From the NCBI GenBank assembly GCA_038238555.1, contig JBBRXP010000215.1, positions 1-8,894 on the forward strand: a stretch of 8,894 bases of DNA, given 5' to 3'. Position 1 is the first letter of the stretch; every line of letters begins with the position of its first letter. Both the position numbers and the translations under genes were made by a program. The notes beneath the pieces are model-generated. The model was not told where the DNA came from. It saw only the letters and a list, made by a program, of their open reading frames with translations, and did not search any database. Below, piece after piece: positions 1-7,046 of this stretch. This DNA is from JANNXQ01 sp038238555 (GTDB lineage: Bacteria > Verrucomicrobiota > Verrucomicrobiia > Chthoniobacterales > Chthoniobacteraceae).

Positions 1-20
1 AAGAGAGACGGCGAAGGAAT

Positions 21-43
21 CGCACCACCCTATGGGTGATGCG
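21..43 (-). terminator. Hairpin downstream of the minus-strand gene string, possible terminator
   Basis: Two 10-base arms (21-30 and 34-43) flank a 3-base loop. Read as minus-strand RNA, the arms pair along their full length with a single G-U wobble; as plus-strand RNA the same position is a C-A mismatch. This favours function on the minus strand. It lies about 110 bases past the stop codon of the metallohydrolase gene, the last gene of the leftward string. No T tract follows on the minus strand, so it is not a classical intrinsic terminator. It could be a pausing or 3'-end stabilising hairpin, or part of a dispersed repeat. Confidence 0.35.
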
Positions 44-70
44 CCCACCTCGAGGGATCCCATTGGCCTT

Positions 71-98
71 CATTCGGTTGACACCATTCGGCTGACAC
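71..98. repeat. Tandem duplication of a 14-base unit
   Basis: Positions 71-84 (CATTCGGTTGACAC) and 85-98 (CATTCGGCTGACAC) are adjacent copies differing at one base. They lie in the non-coding 154 bases at the left edge, between the hairpin at 21-43 and the stop codon of the metallohydrolase gene at 155. I see no third full copy; the preceding bases from 61 share only the first four letters. It may be a replication-slippage product, a protein-binding site pair, or the edge of a dispersed intergenic element together with the hairpin. Confidence 0.6.
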
Positions 99-154
99 AT
101 CGGCGCATTTCCTTTTTTCCAAACTGCCGGCGCGTCCGCGCCCAGTTTCATGAA

Positions 155-2590
155 TCAGCTTCCCTCCGGCGCTTCCGCCGCGATCTGGCGGTAGATTTCC
201 TTCGCCGCCTCGAAGGCGCGCCGCGCTTCGTCGCGCTCGGCGGGCGCGATGTTCTTCTCCCGCACGCGCCAGAGCTGCTCGATGCAGCCGATGCACCAGC
301 GCGCGCTCTGGCGCGAGGCGCGGATGGGCTGGCCGGCGACGAGCACGTTCACGGGGTTGGTGTGGAGTTGGGGAAAGTGGCGCAGCGCGACCCAACTGCT
401 CCGCGCGATGTCGGCGGTGAACTCGACGTCGTGCGACTGATCGTCGGCGGGCACTTCGCGCGTGGCGACGGGCTGGCCGTTGACGACAAGTTCGATCTTG
501 CGCCTGCCGCCCGCGAAGGGCTTCGCGCCGGTCGTCTCGTGGAAGTTCACCGTGTCGCCGGTGAGGCGCGCACCCGCCACTGGCACCGCGCCGCCGTAGG
601 CGATTTCGAGCGGCGTCTCGGAGCTGAACGCGACCTTCGCGTGGACTTTCACGCGACCCGGTTGCGCGAGCGGCACTTCGCCGCCGGAGGATTTTCCATC
701 CACGGAAAATTCGAGCGCGTGCGCGTAGCCGTCGCTCACGTAGCCGCGTCCGCGCGCGAGGCCCTCGCACCATTTTGAAAAATCAATCCGTTCGAGGCCG
801 CGCCCGAGCTGCACATAGGTGCGGCCCTGGCCGACGCGCGTGCCGCTCATGCAGGGGAAATCCGTTTCGCCCGCGCACTTCAGCGGGAAGCCGCAATTCA
901 TGAGGTGATACCAGCAGTTCCATTCGAGGAGCCGCGCGGTGTCCATCGCGCAGATGAAGTCGCACACGCCGTGCGCGGTGCTGACGAAGATCTCGTGTCC
1001 GCCCGCATCGGGAATCGCAACGTTCGGGAGCTGGTCGGCGACGCGATCGTGGCTGGCGGCCAGCTCGGTTTCGTTCAGCGTGTGATCGTTGTCCGCGTCC
1101 ATTTTCTCGAACGGCTCGGGCAGCAGCGCGTCCGCCGCTTCCTCGCGCGTGAGCCGTCCGTCCTTGTTCGCGTCGAACTGCGCGAGGAGCCGCTTCGCCG
1201 CCGCCGCCGGGATCACCTGCATTCCGCTGCCGGAATGCGGATAGCCGGTGAAGCCGCCCTGCTGCTTCGTCCAGCGCAGCGCGGGCGTCGTCCAAGTCGG
1301 CCAGCCTTTGATGCCGTTCGCGCCGGGATACACATGGTCGCGCAAGTTCAGCAGACACACGTGGCCGAGCGGGCCGGAGCCGAAGCCGCTCACTTCCACG
1401 TCGTATTTGAGCTGCGTGAGCGGCTCGCTCATCGCATCGACTTTCGCGCTGAAAAACTGCCGCTGAAAATCGAAGCCGTAGCCCCACGAGAGCACGCAGC
1501 CGACATTGAGACCCTCGCCTTTCACCTGCTGAAACATGTCCTCGGTCCGCATCCCTTCCGCAGGCGAGGTGTAGTGCGCGCAGCCCGCGGAGTGGATGTG
1601 ATGGTCGCCGCTGTAAAAGCCGAAGTCCGCCGCGTTCACCCAGCGTTCGAGCTGGATCGCGAGCGACCAATCCTTCGCCGCGGGGATCGTCACCTGCCGC
1701 CGCAGCGTGCGGTATTCCGGGCCGCGCGAGGCAACCATTGTGAACTCGCCCGGCGGCAGCAGCACTGTCGCGCCGTCCGCGCGGTAGATGTGTTTTTGGA
1801 AAAAGAAATCCGGCGCGAGCCGGCGCGCCTGCGGAGGGAAGACGTGGCCGCGCGCGTCGGAGAAGGTCAGGCGCGCCGTCGTCGGCTGGCTGTCGAAGTC
1901 TTTGATGTCGAGCTTCACCGCAACTGCCGGGCGCACGTCGAAGAGCACCGGCGTCTCCGCGCGGAAGCCGAGATCCTGCGTGCCCTGGCCGATGTCGAAG
2001 GCGAGCGTCGCCTCGCGCTTGCCCGCGTCGCTCGAGTAGAGGAGCGCGATGGCGTATTCGACTTCGAGGCCGCTGAGGTTCGCCGTCATCGGCGGCGCGG
2101 TGAACAGGCTGACATCGAGAAAGCGATCCGCGCGTCCCGTGTTCTCGTTCTCACGCAAGAGCTGCTGCCGCTCGCGCTCCATCGTGCCCTTCGCCACGCC
2201 CGCATACGGCGGCCCCGCCTGCGCGCTCGTGATGCGCAACGGCGCGAGGCTCGCGCTGTGATTGACGACCTTGAGCAGCACCGGCGTGTAGCCCGCCTGC
2301 TGCAAGCCCGCCGCCGCCGGGCCGCGCGCGGATTTCACGCGCGCCTCGGGATTGATGCCCACGACGCAGAGCACCTGCGGGTCGAGCAACTCCTGCAGCC
2401 TGCGCGCATCGCGCGACGCGCTCGCCACCCGCATGTCTTCCGATAAGGGAGCGCCGAGAAATTCGAGCGCCTGCACCACCCGTTGCACATTGGCCGCGAG
2501 CGGCTGGCCTTCCACTTCGACGAAAGAGAGTGAGTCGGCGCCGGCGCTGGCGCAGACGCCGCAGAGCAGGAACGGGAGGAGCGATTTCAT
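155..2590 (-). CDS. Secreted CehA/McbA-family metallohydrolase with internal EF-hand pair
   Basis: The product is 811 aa. Residues 1-19 form a signal peptide (MKSLLPFLLCGVCASAGA), so it should act outside the cytoplasm. Residues about 20-320 are a beta-rich N-terminal region I cannot name. The metallohydrolase domain follows, opening with GDHHIHS at 328-334, the PHP-like metal-binding signature of the CehA/McbA family (named after a carbaryl hydrolase). Further candidate metal ligands are H451 in GYPHSG and H540 in TAHGVCDF. Two EF-hand loops, D473-E484 (DANKDGRLTREE) and D498-E509 (DADNDHTLNETE), sit inside this domain. A Cys-rich stretch (C543, C547, C559, C566, C572, C580) and a late WCIGC motif near 766 suggest disulfides or metal binding. 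An in-frame TTG lies one codon upstream, but the ATG at 2590 is the better start. No strong ribosome-binding site is visible. The gene begins 46 bases after the sulfatase stop and is probably co-transcribed. The family call is fairly secure; the substrate is unknown. Confidence 0.85.
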   Translation of the reverse strand: MKSLLPFLLCGVCASAGADSLSFVEVEGQPLAANVQRVVQALEFLGAPLSEDMRVASASRDARRLQELLDPQVLCVVGINPEARVKSARGPAAAGLQQAGYTPVLLKVVNHSASLAPLRITSAQAGPPYAGVAKGTMERERQQLLRENENTGRADRFLDVSLFTAPPMTANLSGLEVEYAIALLYSSDAGKREATLAFDIGQGTQDLGFRAETPVLFDVRPAVAVKLDIKDFDSQPTTARLTFSDARGHVFPPQARRLAPDFFFQKHIYRADGATVLLPPGEFTMVASRGPEYRTLRRQVTIPAAKDWSLAIQLERWVNAADFGFYSGDHHIHSAGCAHYTSPAEGMRTEDMFQQVKGEGLNVGCVLSWGYGFDFQRQFFSAKVDAMSEPLTQLKYDVEVSGFGSGPLGHVCLLNLRDHVYPGANGIKGWPTWTTPALRWTKQQGGFTGYPHSGSGMQVIPAAAAKRLLAQFDANKDGRLTREEAADALLPEPFEKMDADNDHTLNETELAASHDRVADQLPNVAIPDAGGHEIFVSTAHGVCDFICAMDTARLLEWNCWYHLMNCGFPLKCAGETDFPCMSGTRVGQGRTYVQLGRGLERIDFSKWCEGLARGRGYVSDGYAHALEFSVDGKSSGGEVPLAQPGRVKVHAKVAFSSETPLEIAYGGAVPVAGARLTGDTVNFHETTGAKPFAGGRRKIELVVNGQPVATREVPADDQSHDVEFTADIARSSWVALRHFPQLHTNPVNVLVAGQPIRASRQSARWCIGCIEQLWRVREKNIAPAERDEARRAFEAAKEIYRQIAAEAPEGS

Positions 2591-2636
2591 CAAAAGGGTC
2601 GGAGTCGAAAGGTGGAAAGCCGGGTCCCGAAACGAT

Positions 2637-4253
2637 TCATGGACCGGCTCGAAGCTGGGACGCCGCCGGCGTGCTGCGCTGGGAGGCGCGGAGGTCGCGA
2701 TACTTTTTGATCAGGCGCTGCGCGCGCCCGGCTTGGGCGGGCGCGGCGAGAAGGTTGGTCTGCTCGGCGATGTCGGCATGGAGGTCGTAAAGCGCGGAGG
2801 GTTGGTCGGCGATGTCGGTGACGAGTTTCCAGTCGCCTTCGTAGAGCGCGTGGGCCATGCCGTCGCTCGGTGGTTTTTGTTTCTTGAGCTGGCGTTTGGC
2901 GCGCTTGTCTTTTTCGCCACCCTCGGGCGCGAAGAGGTCGCTGGTCTTGCGCTTGGCGGCGGTCTCCACATTGACGGCGCCGCCGTGGATGCCGCCATCG
3001 TCGAAGGCATCGCGACCGGGGGAAGATTGCACGAGCAGCGCGCCGCGGATCGGCTGGCTGTCGTCGCGCTCGCCGAGGAGGACGGGCGCGAGGCTCACAG
3101 CATCGAGGCATTGATCGGCGGGAATGTTCACGCCGGCCAAGTCGAGCGCGGTGGCCACGATGTCATGCGCGCAGACCACTTGCTGCCGCACGCTGCCCGC
3201 CGCGACCTTGCCCGGCCAGCGCACGATGAAAGGCACCCGCGTGCCGCCTTCGCCGATGTGCGCCTTGAGCCCGCGCAAGCCGCCGACGGCATCGTGCCCG
3301 AGGTGCTGCTCGGCGGGGATGCCGCCATTGTCGCTGGTGAAGCAGATGAGCGTGTTGTCGAGCAGCCCGCGTTTTTCCAACGACTCGATGAGCTTGCCGA
3401 CCAGGATGTCGGTCTCGAGCACCATGTCGGTGTGTTTGCCGAGCTTGGTCTGGTCCTTGAGCGAGACGCCGCGAATCTCCGCCGCGGGCGCGTAAGGCGA
3501 GTGCGCGCCGTCGGTGCAGAAGTGGAGGAAGAATGGCGCGCGCGCGCCGCCGGCCTTGCTCCGCGCGAGCACGTCGTCGAGGAACTTGTCCGCGTGATCG
3601 AGCAGGCTTTCTCCCACTTTGCTCGCATCCCAATCGGGCGCGGAAAAATTCGCGTCGCCGTCGCCGCGGACCACCTTGTCCGCGCCGCAGGAAGGTATTT
3701 CGTTTTCCAGAAAAAAGTGCGGCGCGGCCTGGTGCCCGCGCGGGATGATGAACGAGTAATCGAACCCCCAGCGCACCGGGCCATCGGTCATGGGTCGCGT
3801 GAAATCCGGCGCGGCACCCTTCATCGCGTGAGTGCCGCCAAAGCCCGCCTTGCCAAACATCGCGGTGCGATAGCCCGCGGCCTGGAGCAGATTCGCCACG
3901 GTCTTTTGTCCGGGCAAAATCTGCGAGAGTTCATTGAAGCCCCACGTGCCCGCCGGGTCGCGCCCGCGCCACGGATAATTGCCCGTGAGCATCGAGTAGC
4001 GCGTGGGCGAGCAGAGCGCGGCGGGCGTGTGCGCGTGGGTAAAGCGCATCCCTTCCCGCGCGAGCCGGTCCACGTTGGGCGACGCGATTTTCCCCTGCGC
4101 GTTGTAGCACTGGTAATCGCCCCAGCCGATGTCGTCGGTGAGGATAACCAGGATGTTTGGTTTGCCAGCCGGCTCGGGTGTGGCGGCGGCGTGGAGTGCG
4201 AGCGCTGAAGCCAGCAGCAGCGCGGTGGGGATGGTCAGATTCATCAAGCCCAT
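2637..4253 (-). CDS. Secreted formylglycine-dependent sulfatase (arylsulfatase family S1)
   Basis: The product is 538 aa, a normal sulfatase length. A signal peptide ends near residue 24 (LALHAAA), followed by the typical opening KPNILVILTDDIGWGD with calcium-binding D40-D41. The CSPTR signature (C81-R85) is the Cys-type site that a maturase converts to formylglycine. Other expected active-site residues are H251 (AHSPY), D308-N309 (FTSDNGG) and K330 (GLKAHIGEGGTRVPF). The usual GKWHxG motif reads GKAGFGG (K135), so the lysine is kept but the histidine two places later is glycine. A Lys/Arg-rich segment at 434-462 precedes the GDWKLV strand of the C-terminal subdomain. It should hydrolyse sulfate esters outside the cytoplasm, but the substrate cannot be assigned. 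Starts at 4256 (GTG), 4253 (ATG) and 4244 (ATG) are all possible; 4253 is chosen without a clear ribosome-binding site. It lies 45 bases after the membrane glycosyltransferase gene. Confidence 0.93.
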   Translation of the reverse strand: MGLMNLTIPTALLLASALALHAAATPEPAGKPNILVILTDDIGWGDYQCYNAQGKIASPNVDRLAREGMRFTHAHTPAALCSPTRYSMLTGNYPWRGRDPAGTWGFNELSQILPGQKTVANLLQAAGYRTAMFGKAGFGGTHAMKGAAPDFTRPMTDGPVRWGFDYSFIIPRGHQAAPHFFLENEIPSCGADKVVRGDGDANFSAPDWDASKVGESLLDHADKFLDDVLARSKAGGARAPFFLHFCTDGAHSPYAPAAEIRGVSLKDQTKLGKHTDMVLETDILVGKLIESLEKRGLLDNTLICFTSDNGGIPAEQHLGHDAVGGLRGLKAHIGEGGTRVPFIVRWPGKVAAGSVRQQVVCAHDIVATALDLAGVNIPADQCLDAVSLAPVLLGERDDSQPIRGALLVQSSPGRDAFDDGGIHGGAVNVETAAKRKTSDLFAPEGGEKDKRAKRQLKKQKPPSDGMAHALYEGDWKLVTDIADQPSALYDLHADIAEQTNLLAAPAQAGRAQRLIKKYRDLRASQRSTPAASQLRAGP

Positions 4254-4298
4254 CACATCACGAGAAGTCGGAATTCACCCGCCTGATTTTGACCGCCT

Positions 4299-5744
4299 CT
4301 ACGGGCGATAAGCCCGAGCCACGGCCGTGTAGTAGGGGCGAATTTTTTTGCCGTCGCGCTCCAGCCAGTGCTCCTCGATGGGTCCCACGCGCGCGCAATG
4401 TTCGCGGATTTGGCGCTTGTGAAGATCGCCCTTGTTAAAGCTCACGAGGAGGAGCGTGGCGCCCGCTTGTTCGCGAGGCGGAAACCAGAATCCATACATC
4501 AGGCTCCGGCTGCCGAAGAGATGCGCGCCGGTGGTCTCGCGCACGGCGGCGGCGTGGTCGGGCTGGTAGAAGGCGGCTTCGCTCGCGATGAAATTGCGGT
4601 CGAGCCCCACGACGAGCACGCGGCCCGGCGCGCTGCGCTGCACTTCACTCTTCTCGCGGTCGAGAGCGCGCCCGAGTTCCGACCAGCCCACAGGCAGCAG
4701 CTCGATGGAACGCGCGTAGCCGAGGCCGGGAAGGCCAAAGGCGAGATATTGCAGAAGCGCGAAGTAGGCGACGCAGAGAAGCGCGACGGTGATCGCCCAC
4801 GCTCGCCGAAAGCCGGTGAGTTGCGCGGCGATCGCAGGGACCACCGCGAGCCAAAGCGGGCCGGTCCAGTTGAGCTTCACGCGATGCACGAGGCTGAAGA
4901 GGAAGAACACCGCGAGCGGCGCCAGCGTGAAGACTTGCGCGAAGAGCCGCCGGCGCGCGTGCTCCTGTGAGGCAGCGCCGAAAAGCGATTTTGCGGCGAG
5001 GATCGCACCCACCGGCGTGAGCAGCAGCAGGACGGCCGCGGCCAATTCGTGCAGCGAAAAGCGCGCGGGCTCCGCGACGCGGCCGGTGCTCTGAAAGGCA
5101 AATGACGCCCAGTGGTGCGAAGCATTCCAAACCAGCACGGGAGAGAAAATCACGACCGCCAGCAGCACACCGAAATACGGCGCGGTGCGGCGAAACCAGA
5201 TGCGCGACGCCGGATCCAGCGCCAGGAAAAGCAACGCGGCGGGCCCGAGCAACGCGATGGTGTACTTCGAGAGCAGTCCCAGGCCGAGGCACGCGCCCAC
5301 GCCCATCCACGCCCGCGCATTGCGCTCAAAAAAGACGCGCGCCAGAAAGTAGAGAGCGCCGGCCCAGCACGCGGTGAGCGGCGCGTCGGGTGTCATCATC
5401 CACCCGGTCATGAAAAAGAACGGCAGCACTTGCACCACAAGCACAGCGACGACTGCGCTCCGCCGATCGTAGAGCAGCTCAGTAAGTCCGAAGGTGGCCG
5501 CGGCAGTTACCAGCGCACTGCACAGCGCAAAGATGCGGACGCCAAACTCCGTGTCGCCAAACAGCGCCGTCCCAAGACGGATGAGCCAGGCGACCATGGG
5601 CGGATGGTCGAGATAGCCGATGTCGAGATGCCGCGAGTAATTCCAGTAGTAAGCTTCTTCCGGAAAAAGATCCGGCGCCGCCATGTAACTCAGCCGCAGC
5701 AAAACGAGTCCGACGACGACGAGCGTGGCTGTCTTACTTCCCAT
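4299..5744 (-). CDS. Membrane glycosyltransferase, GT39/PMT_2 (ArnT-like) family
   Basis: The product is 481 aa and strongly hydrophobic over about residues 5-335, with roughly ten membrane segments and a soluble C-terminal part. Family marks are PEEAYYW (28-34), just after the first membrane segment where these enzymes place the catalytic acidic pair, then GYLDHPPMVAW (43-53), MTPDAPLT (117-124) and LSKYT (158-162). The family usually shows DEAYYW, so E29-E30 replaces D-E. Such enzymes (PMT_2, ArnT, Rgt types) move a sugar from a polyprenyl phosphate carrier to a lipid, glycan or protein at the outer face of the cytoplasmic membrane. Donor and acceptor cannot be read here. The start ATG at 5744 overlaps the end of the upstream GT9 gene by 11 bases (ATGGGAAGTAA contains start and stop), implying translational coupling and a shared pathway. 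Confidence 0.88.
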   Translation of the reverse strand: MGSKTATLVVVGLVLLRLSYMAAPDLFPEEAYYWNYSRHLDIGYLDHPPMVAWLIRLGTALFGDTEFGVRIFALCSALVTAAATFGLTELLYDRRSAVVAVLVVQVLPFFFMTGWMMTPDAPLTACWAGALYFLARVFFERNARAWMGVGACLGLGLLSKYTIALLGPAALLFLALDPASRIWFRRTAPYFGVLLAVVIFSPVLVWNASHHWASFAFQSTGRVAEPARFSLHELAAAVLLLLTPVGAILAAKSLFGAASQEHARRRLFAQVFTLAPLAVFFLFSLVHRVKLNWTGPLWLAVVPAIAAQLTGFRRAWAITVALLCVAYFALLQYLAFGLPGLGYARSIELLPVGWSELGRALDREKSEVQRSAPGRVLVVGLDRNFIASEAAFYQPDHAAAVRETTGAHLFGSRSLMYGFWFPPREQAGATLLLVSFNKGDLHKRQIREHCARVGPIEEHWLERDGKKIRPYYTAVARAYRP

Positions 5745-6954
5745 CCCGCGCCTTGTAGCTCTCGCACACCGCCGAGAAAACTTGCCCGACGCCGATGCGC
5801 TGCATGCACACGTTATCGGTGCAAGCCGATTGGCGATTGTTGAGCGCGCTCACACACGGGCTGCAAGCGATACCCGCCCACAGCGCTGTATTGCGGGGCG
5901 TGCGCGCCGCAAAAAGGTGCGGCGTCTCGGGACCGAAAAGAGTGACGGTATGAATGGATGTGAGCGACGCGAAGTGCGCGGGCCCGCTGTCATTGGTCAC
6001 CAGCACCCGAGCCAGCCCGTAGAGCACCAGGAGCTGCCGCAGCGTCGTCTCGCCCGCGAGCGAAAAGCAGCGCGCGTCTCCGAGTTGCCGCACCAGAGCC
6101 TGCACCTTCGCCGCTTCCTCTCTGGCACCGGTAAAGGCGATGTGCACCTGCGGAAAATGCGCGAGCAGCAGCCGCGCGAGTTCCACGTAACGGGCCGTGT
6201 CCCAACGGCGCAGCGGCACGAGGTCGCTGGCATTTGCATTGAGCAGGATGAGCGGCGGCGTGTCCGGCAGCCCCGTGCAGCGCGCCAGCAGCGCCTCGAC
6301 TTCACCGACCTCGCTCGCCGCGGGTGTGAAGCTCGGCAGCCGCTCGCCCGCGGCTGTCGGCACGAAGTCAAAGCTCGGCAACGCCTCCGCTCGCACATCG
6401 AGCGCCGCCACCAGCATCGCGAAAGTTTCCGTGGTATGAAGGTGCGGATTGTAACGCACGCGATGGGTCATCAGATCCCCGCGATACGGACCTTCGCCAA
6501 AGTAAGCGTGGAAGCCGACGCGCACCGCCGCGCCGCTCAGCGCGGTGAGCAGCGCCGAAGATCGCGCGAAAAATTCCAGGTCGATCGCCGCGTCGATGCC
6601 GAGCCTGCGCAGCCGCGCAATGGCCGCCAAGGCGCTCTGCACAAGGGTTCCGAGACTCTCGGCGTTTAGCGCGAGCACGTTCTCCGGCGGGATGACGCCG
6701 AGTACATCCAGGATGAAACGGTTTTCCTGAAACACCCCCATGAACACATTCTCGCGACCCACCCGCGCCGCCGCATCGCTCAGCGCCTGATGCGCGAGCA
6801 CCGTGGAACCTTGCTCCGCGAGCTTGATGAAAAGGATGCGCCGCACAGCGTCCCCGGAAGGGCGCCGCGTAAAAAACTTCCGCCAGCATGTGAGCGCAAA
6901 GCAAAGCGGAACGCCGATCCAACGATCGATGCGCATCATTTTTCGGACATTCAT
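5734..6954 (-). CDS. Glycosyltransferase family 9 protein (heptosyltransferase-like)
   Basis: The product is 406 aa. After a basic, partly hydrophobic N-terminus (residues 7-29, likely membrane-associated) comes the first Rossmann strand, ILFIKLAEQGSTVLA (40-54). The C-terminal nucleotide-sugar domain has RRWDTARYVELARLL (249-263), AGETTLRQL (300-308), the hallmark TNDSGPAHFAS (320-330) and TLFGPETP (338-345). Four cysteines follow (C364, C367, C378, C383), arranged CSPC...C...C. GT9 enzymes transfer heptose or a related sugar from an activated nucleotide donor to lipopolysaccharide core or another envelope glycan at the inner face of the membrane. The exact sugar is unknown and LPS is only one option. 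The start is taken as the ATG at 6954, but the MRIDRWIGVPLCF segment resembles the usual beginning of this subfamily, so ATGs at 6939 or 6936 are good alternatives; none has a clear ribosome-binding site. It is the first gene of the leftward string. Confidence 0.9.
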   Translation of the reverse strand: MNVRKMMRIDRWIGVPLCFALTCWRKFFTRRPSGDAVRRILFIKLAEQGSTVLAHQALSDAAARVGRENVFMGVFQENRFILDVLGVIPPENVLALNAESLGTLVQSALAAIARLRRLGIDAAIDLEFFARSSALLTALSGAAVRVGFHAYFGEGPYRGDLMTHRVRYNPHLHTTETFAMLVAALDVRAEALPSFDFVPTAAGERLPSFTPAASEVGEVEALLARCTGLPDTPPLILLNANASDLVPLRRWDTARYVELARLLLAHFPQVHIAFTGAREEAAKVQALVRQLGDARCFSLAGETTLRQLLVLYGLARVLVTNDSGPAHFASLTSIHTVTLFGPETPHLFAARTPRNTALWAGIACSPCVSALNNRQSACTDNVCMQRIGVGQVFSAVCESYKARDGK

Positions 6955-7046
6955 GAAAGGCCGGAGCGTGAAGCATCCGCATTCAATCCGACATCTGAAA
7001 TCCTGCTTTCTGAAATCCTCGCGGTCGTGTTAATCGCAGCGTGCCT
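6955..7046. promoter_or_regulatory. Divergent intergenic spacer, likely promoter region for both directions
   Basis: This 92-base spacer separates the leftward glycosyltransferase string from the rightward secreted-protein/accB cluster, so promoters for both should lie here or just inside the genes. On the plus strand TTCTGA (7008-7013) and TAATCG (7031-7036) are spaced by 17 bases, a poor match to a sigma-70 promoter that would leave almost no leader before the ATG at 7047. I see no convincing minus-strand promoter. The regulatory call rests on position; the individual boxes are weak. Confidence 0.4.
6994..7019. repeat. 11-base direct repeat in the divergent spacer
   Basis: TCTGAAATCCT occurs at 6994-7004 and again at 7009-7019, identical and 15 bases apart start to start. 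It lies in the middle of the only divergent promoter region of the window, in a locally AT-richer stretch. It could be a regulator-binding site pair or a simple duplication. The second copy overlaps the weak -35-like TTCTGA at 7008-7013. Confidence 0.5.

Noticed and set aside
30..773. Minus-strand frame of 247 codons overlapping the end of the metallohydrolase
   Set aside because: Its composition is almost entirely Arg/Ala in the coding overlap, and it lies in a different frame of a gene with good evidence.
905..2446. Long plus-strand open frame of 513 codons opposite the metallohydrolase
   Set aside because: It is rich in Arg, Ala, Val and His with no domain pattern, as expected for the antisense frame of a high-GC gene. 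The minus-strand frame has a signal peptide and recognisable motifs.
2591..2636. Possible terminator between the sulfatase and the metallohydrolase
   Set aside because: Only short imperfect self-complementarity (around GGGTCCCG) and no T tract, so no terminator is called.
2352..4208. Plus-strand open frame of 618 codons opposite the sulfatase
   Set aside because: It spans the gap between two clear minus-strand genes and has shadow-like composition, while the opposite strand encodes an intact sulfatase with all but one expected active-site motif.
5112..6669. Plus-strand frames opposite the two glycosyltransferases
   Set aside because: Arg/His/Gln-rich shadow translations with no motif; the minus strand carries intact family signatures over the same region.
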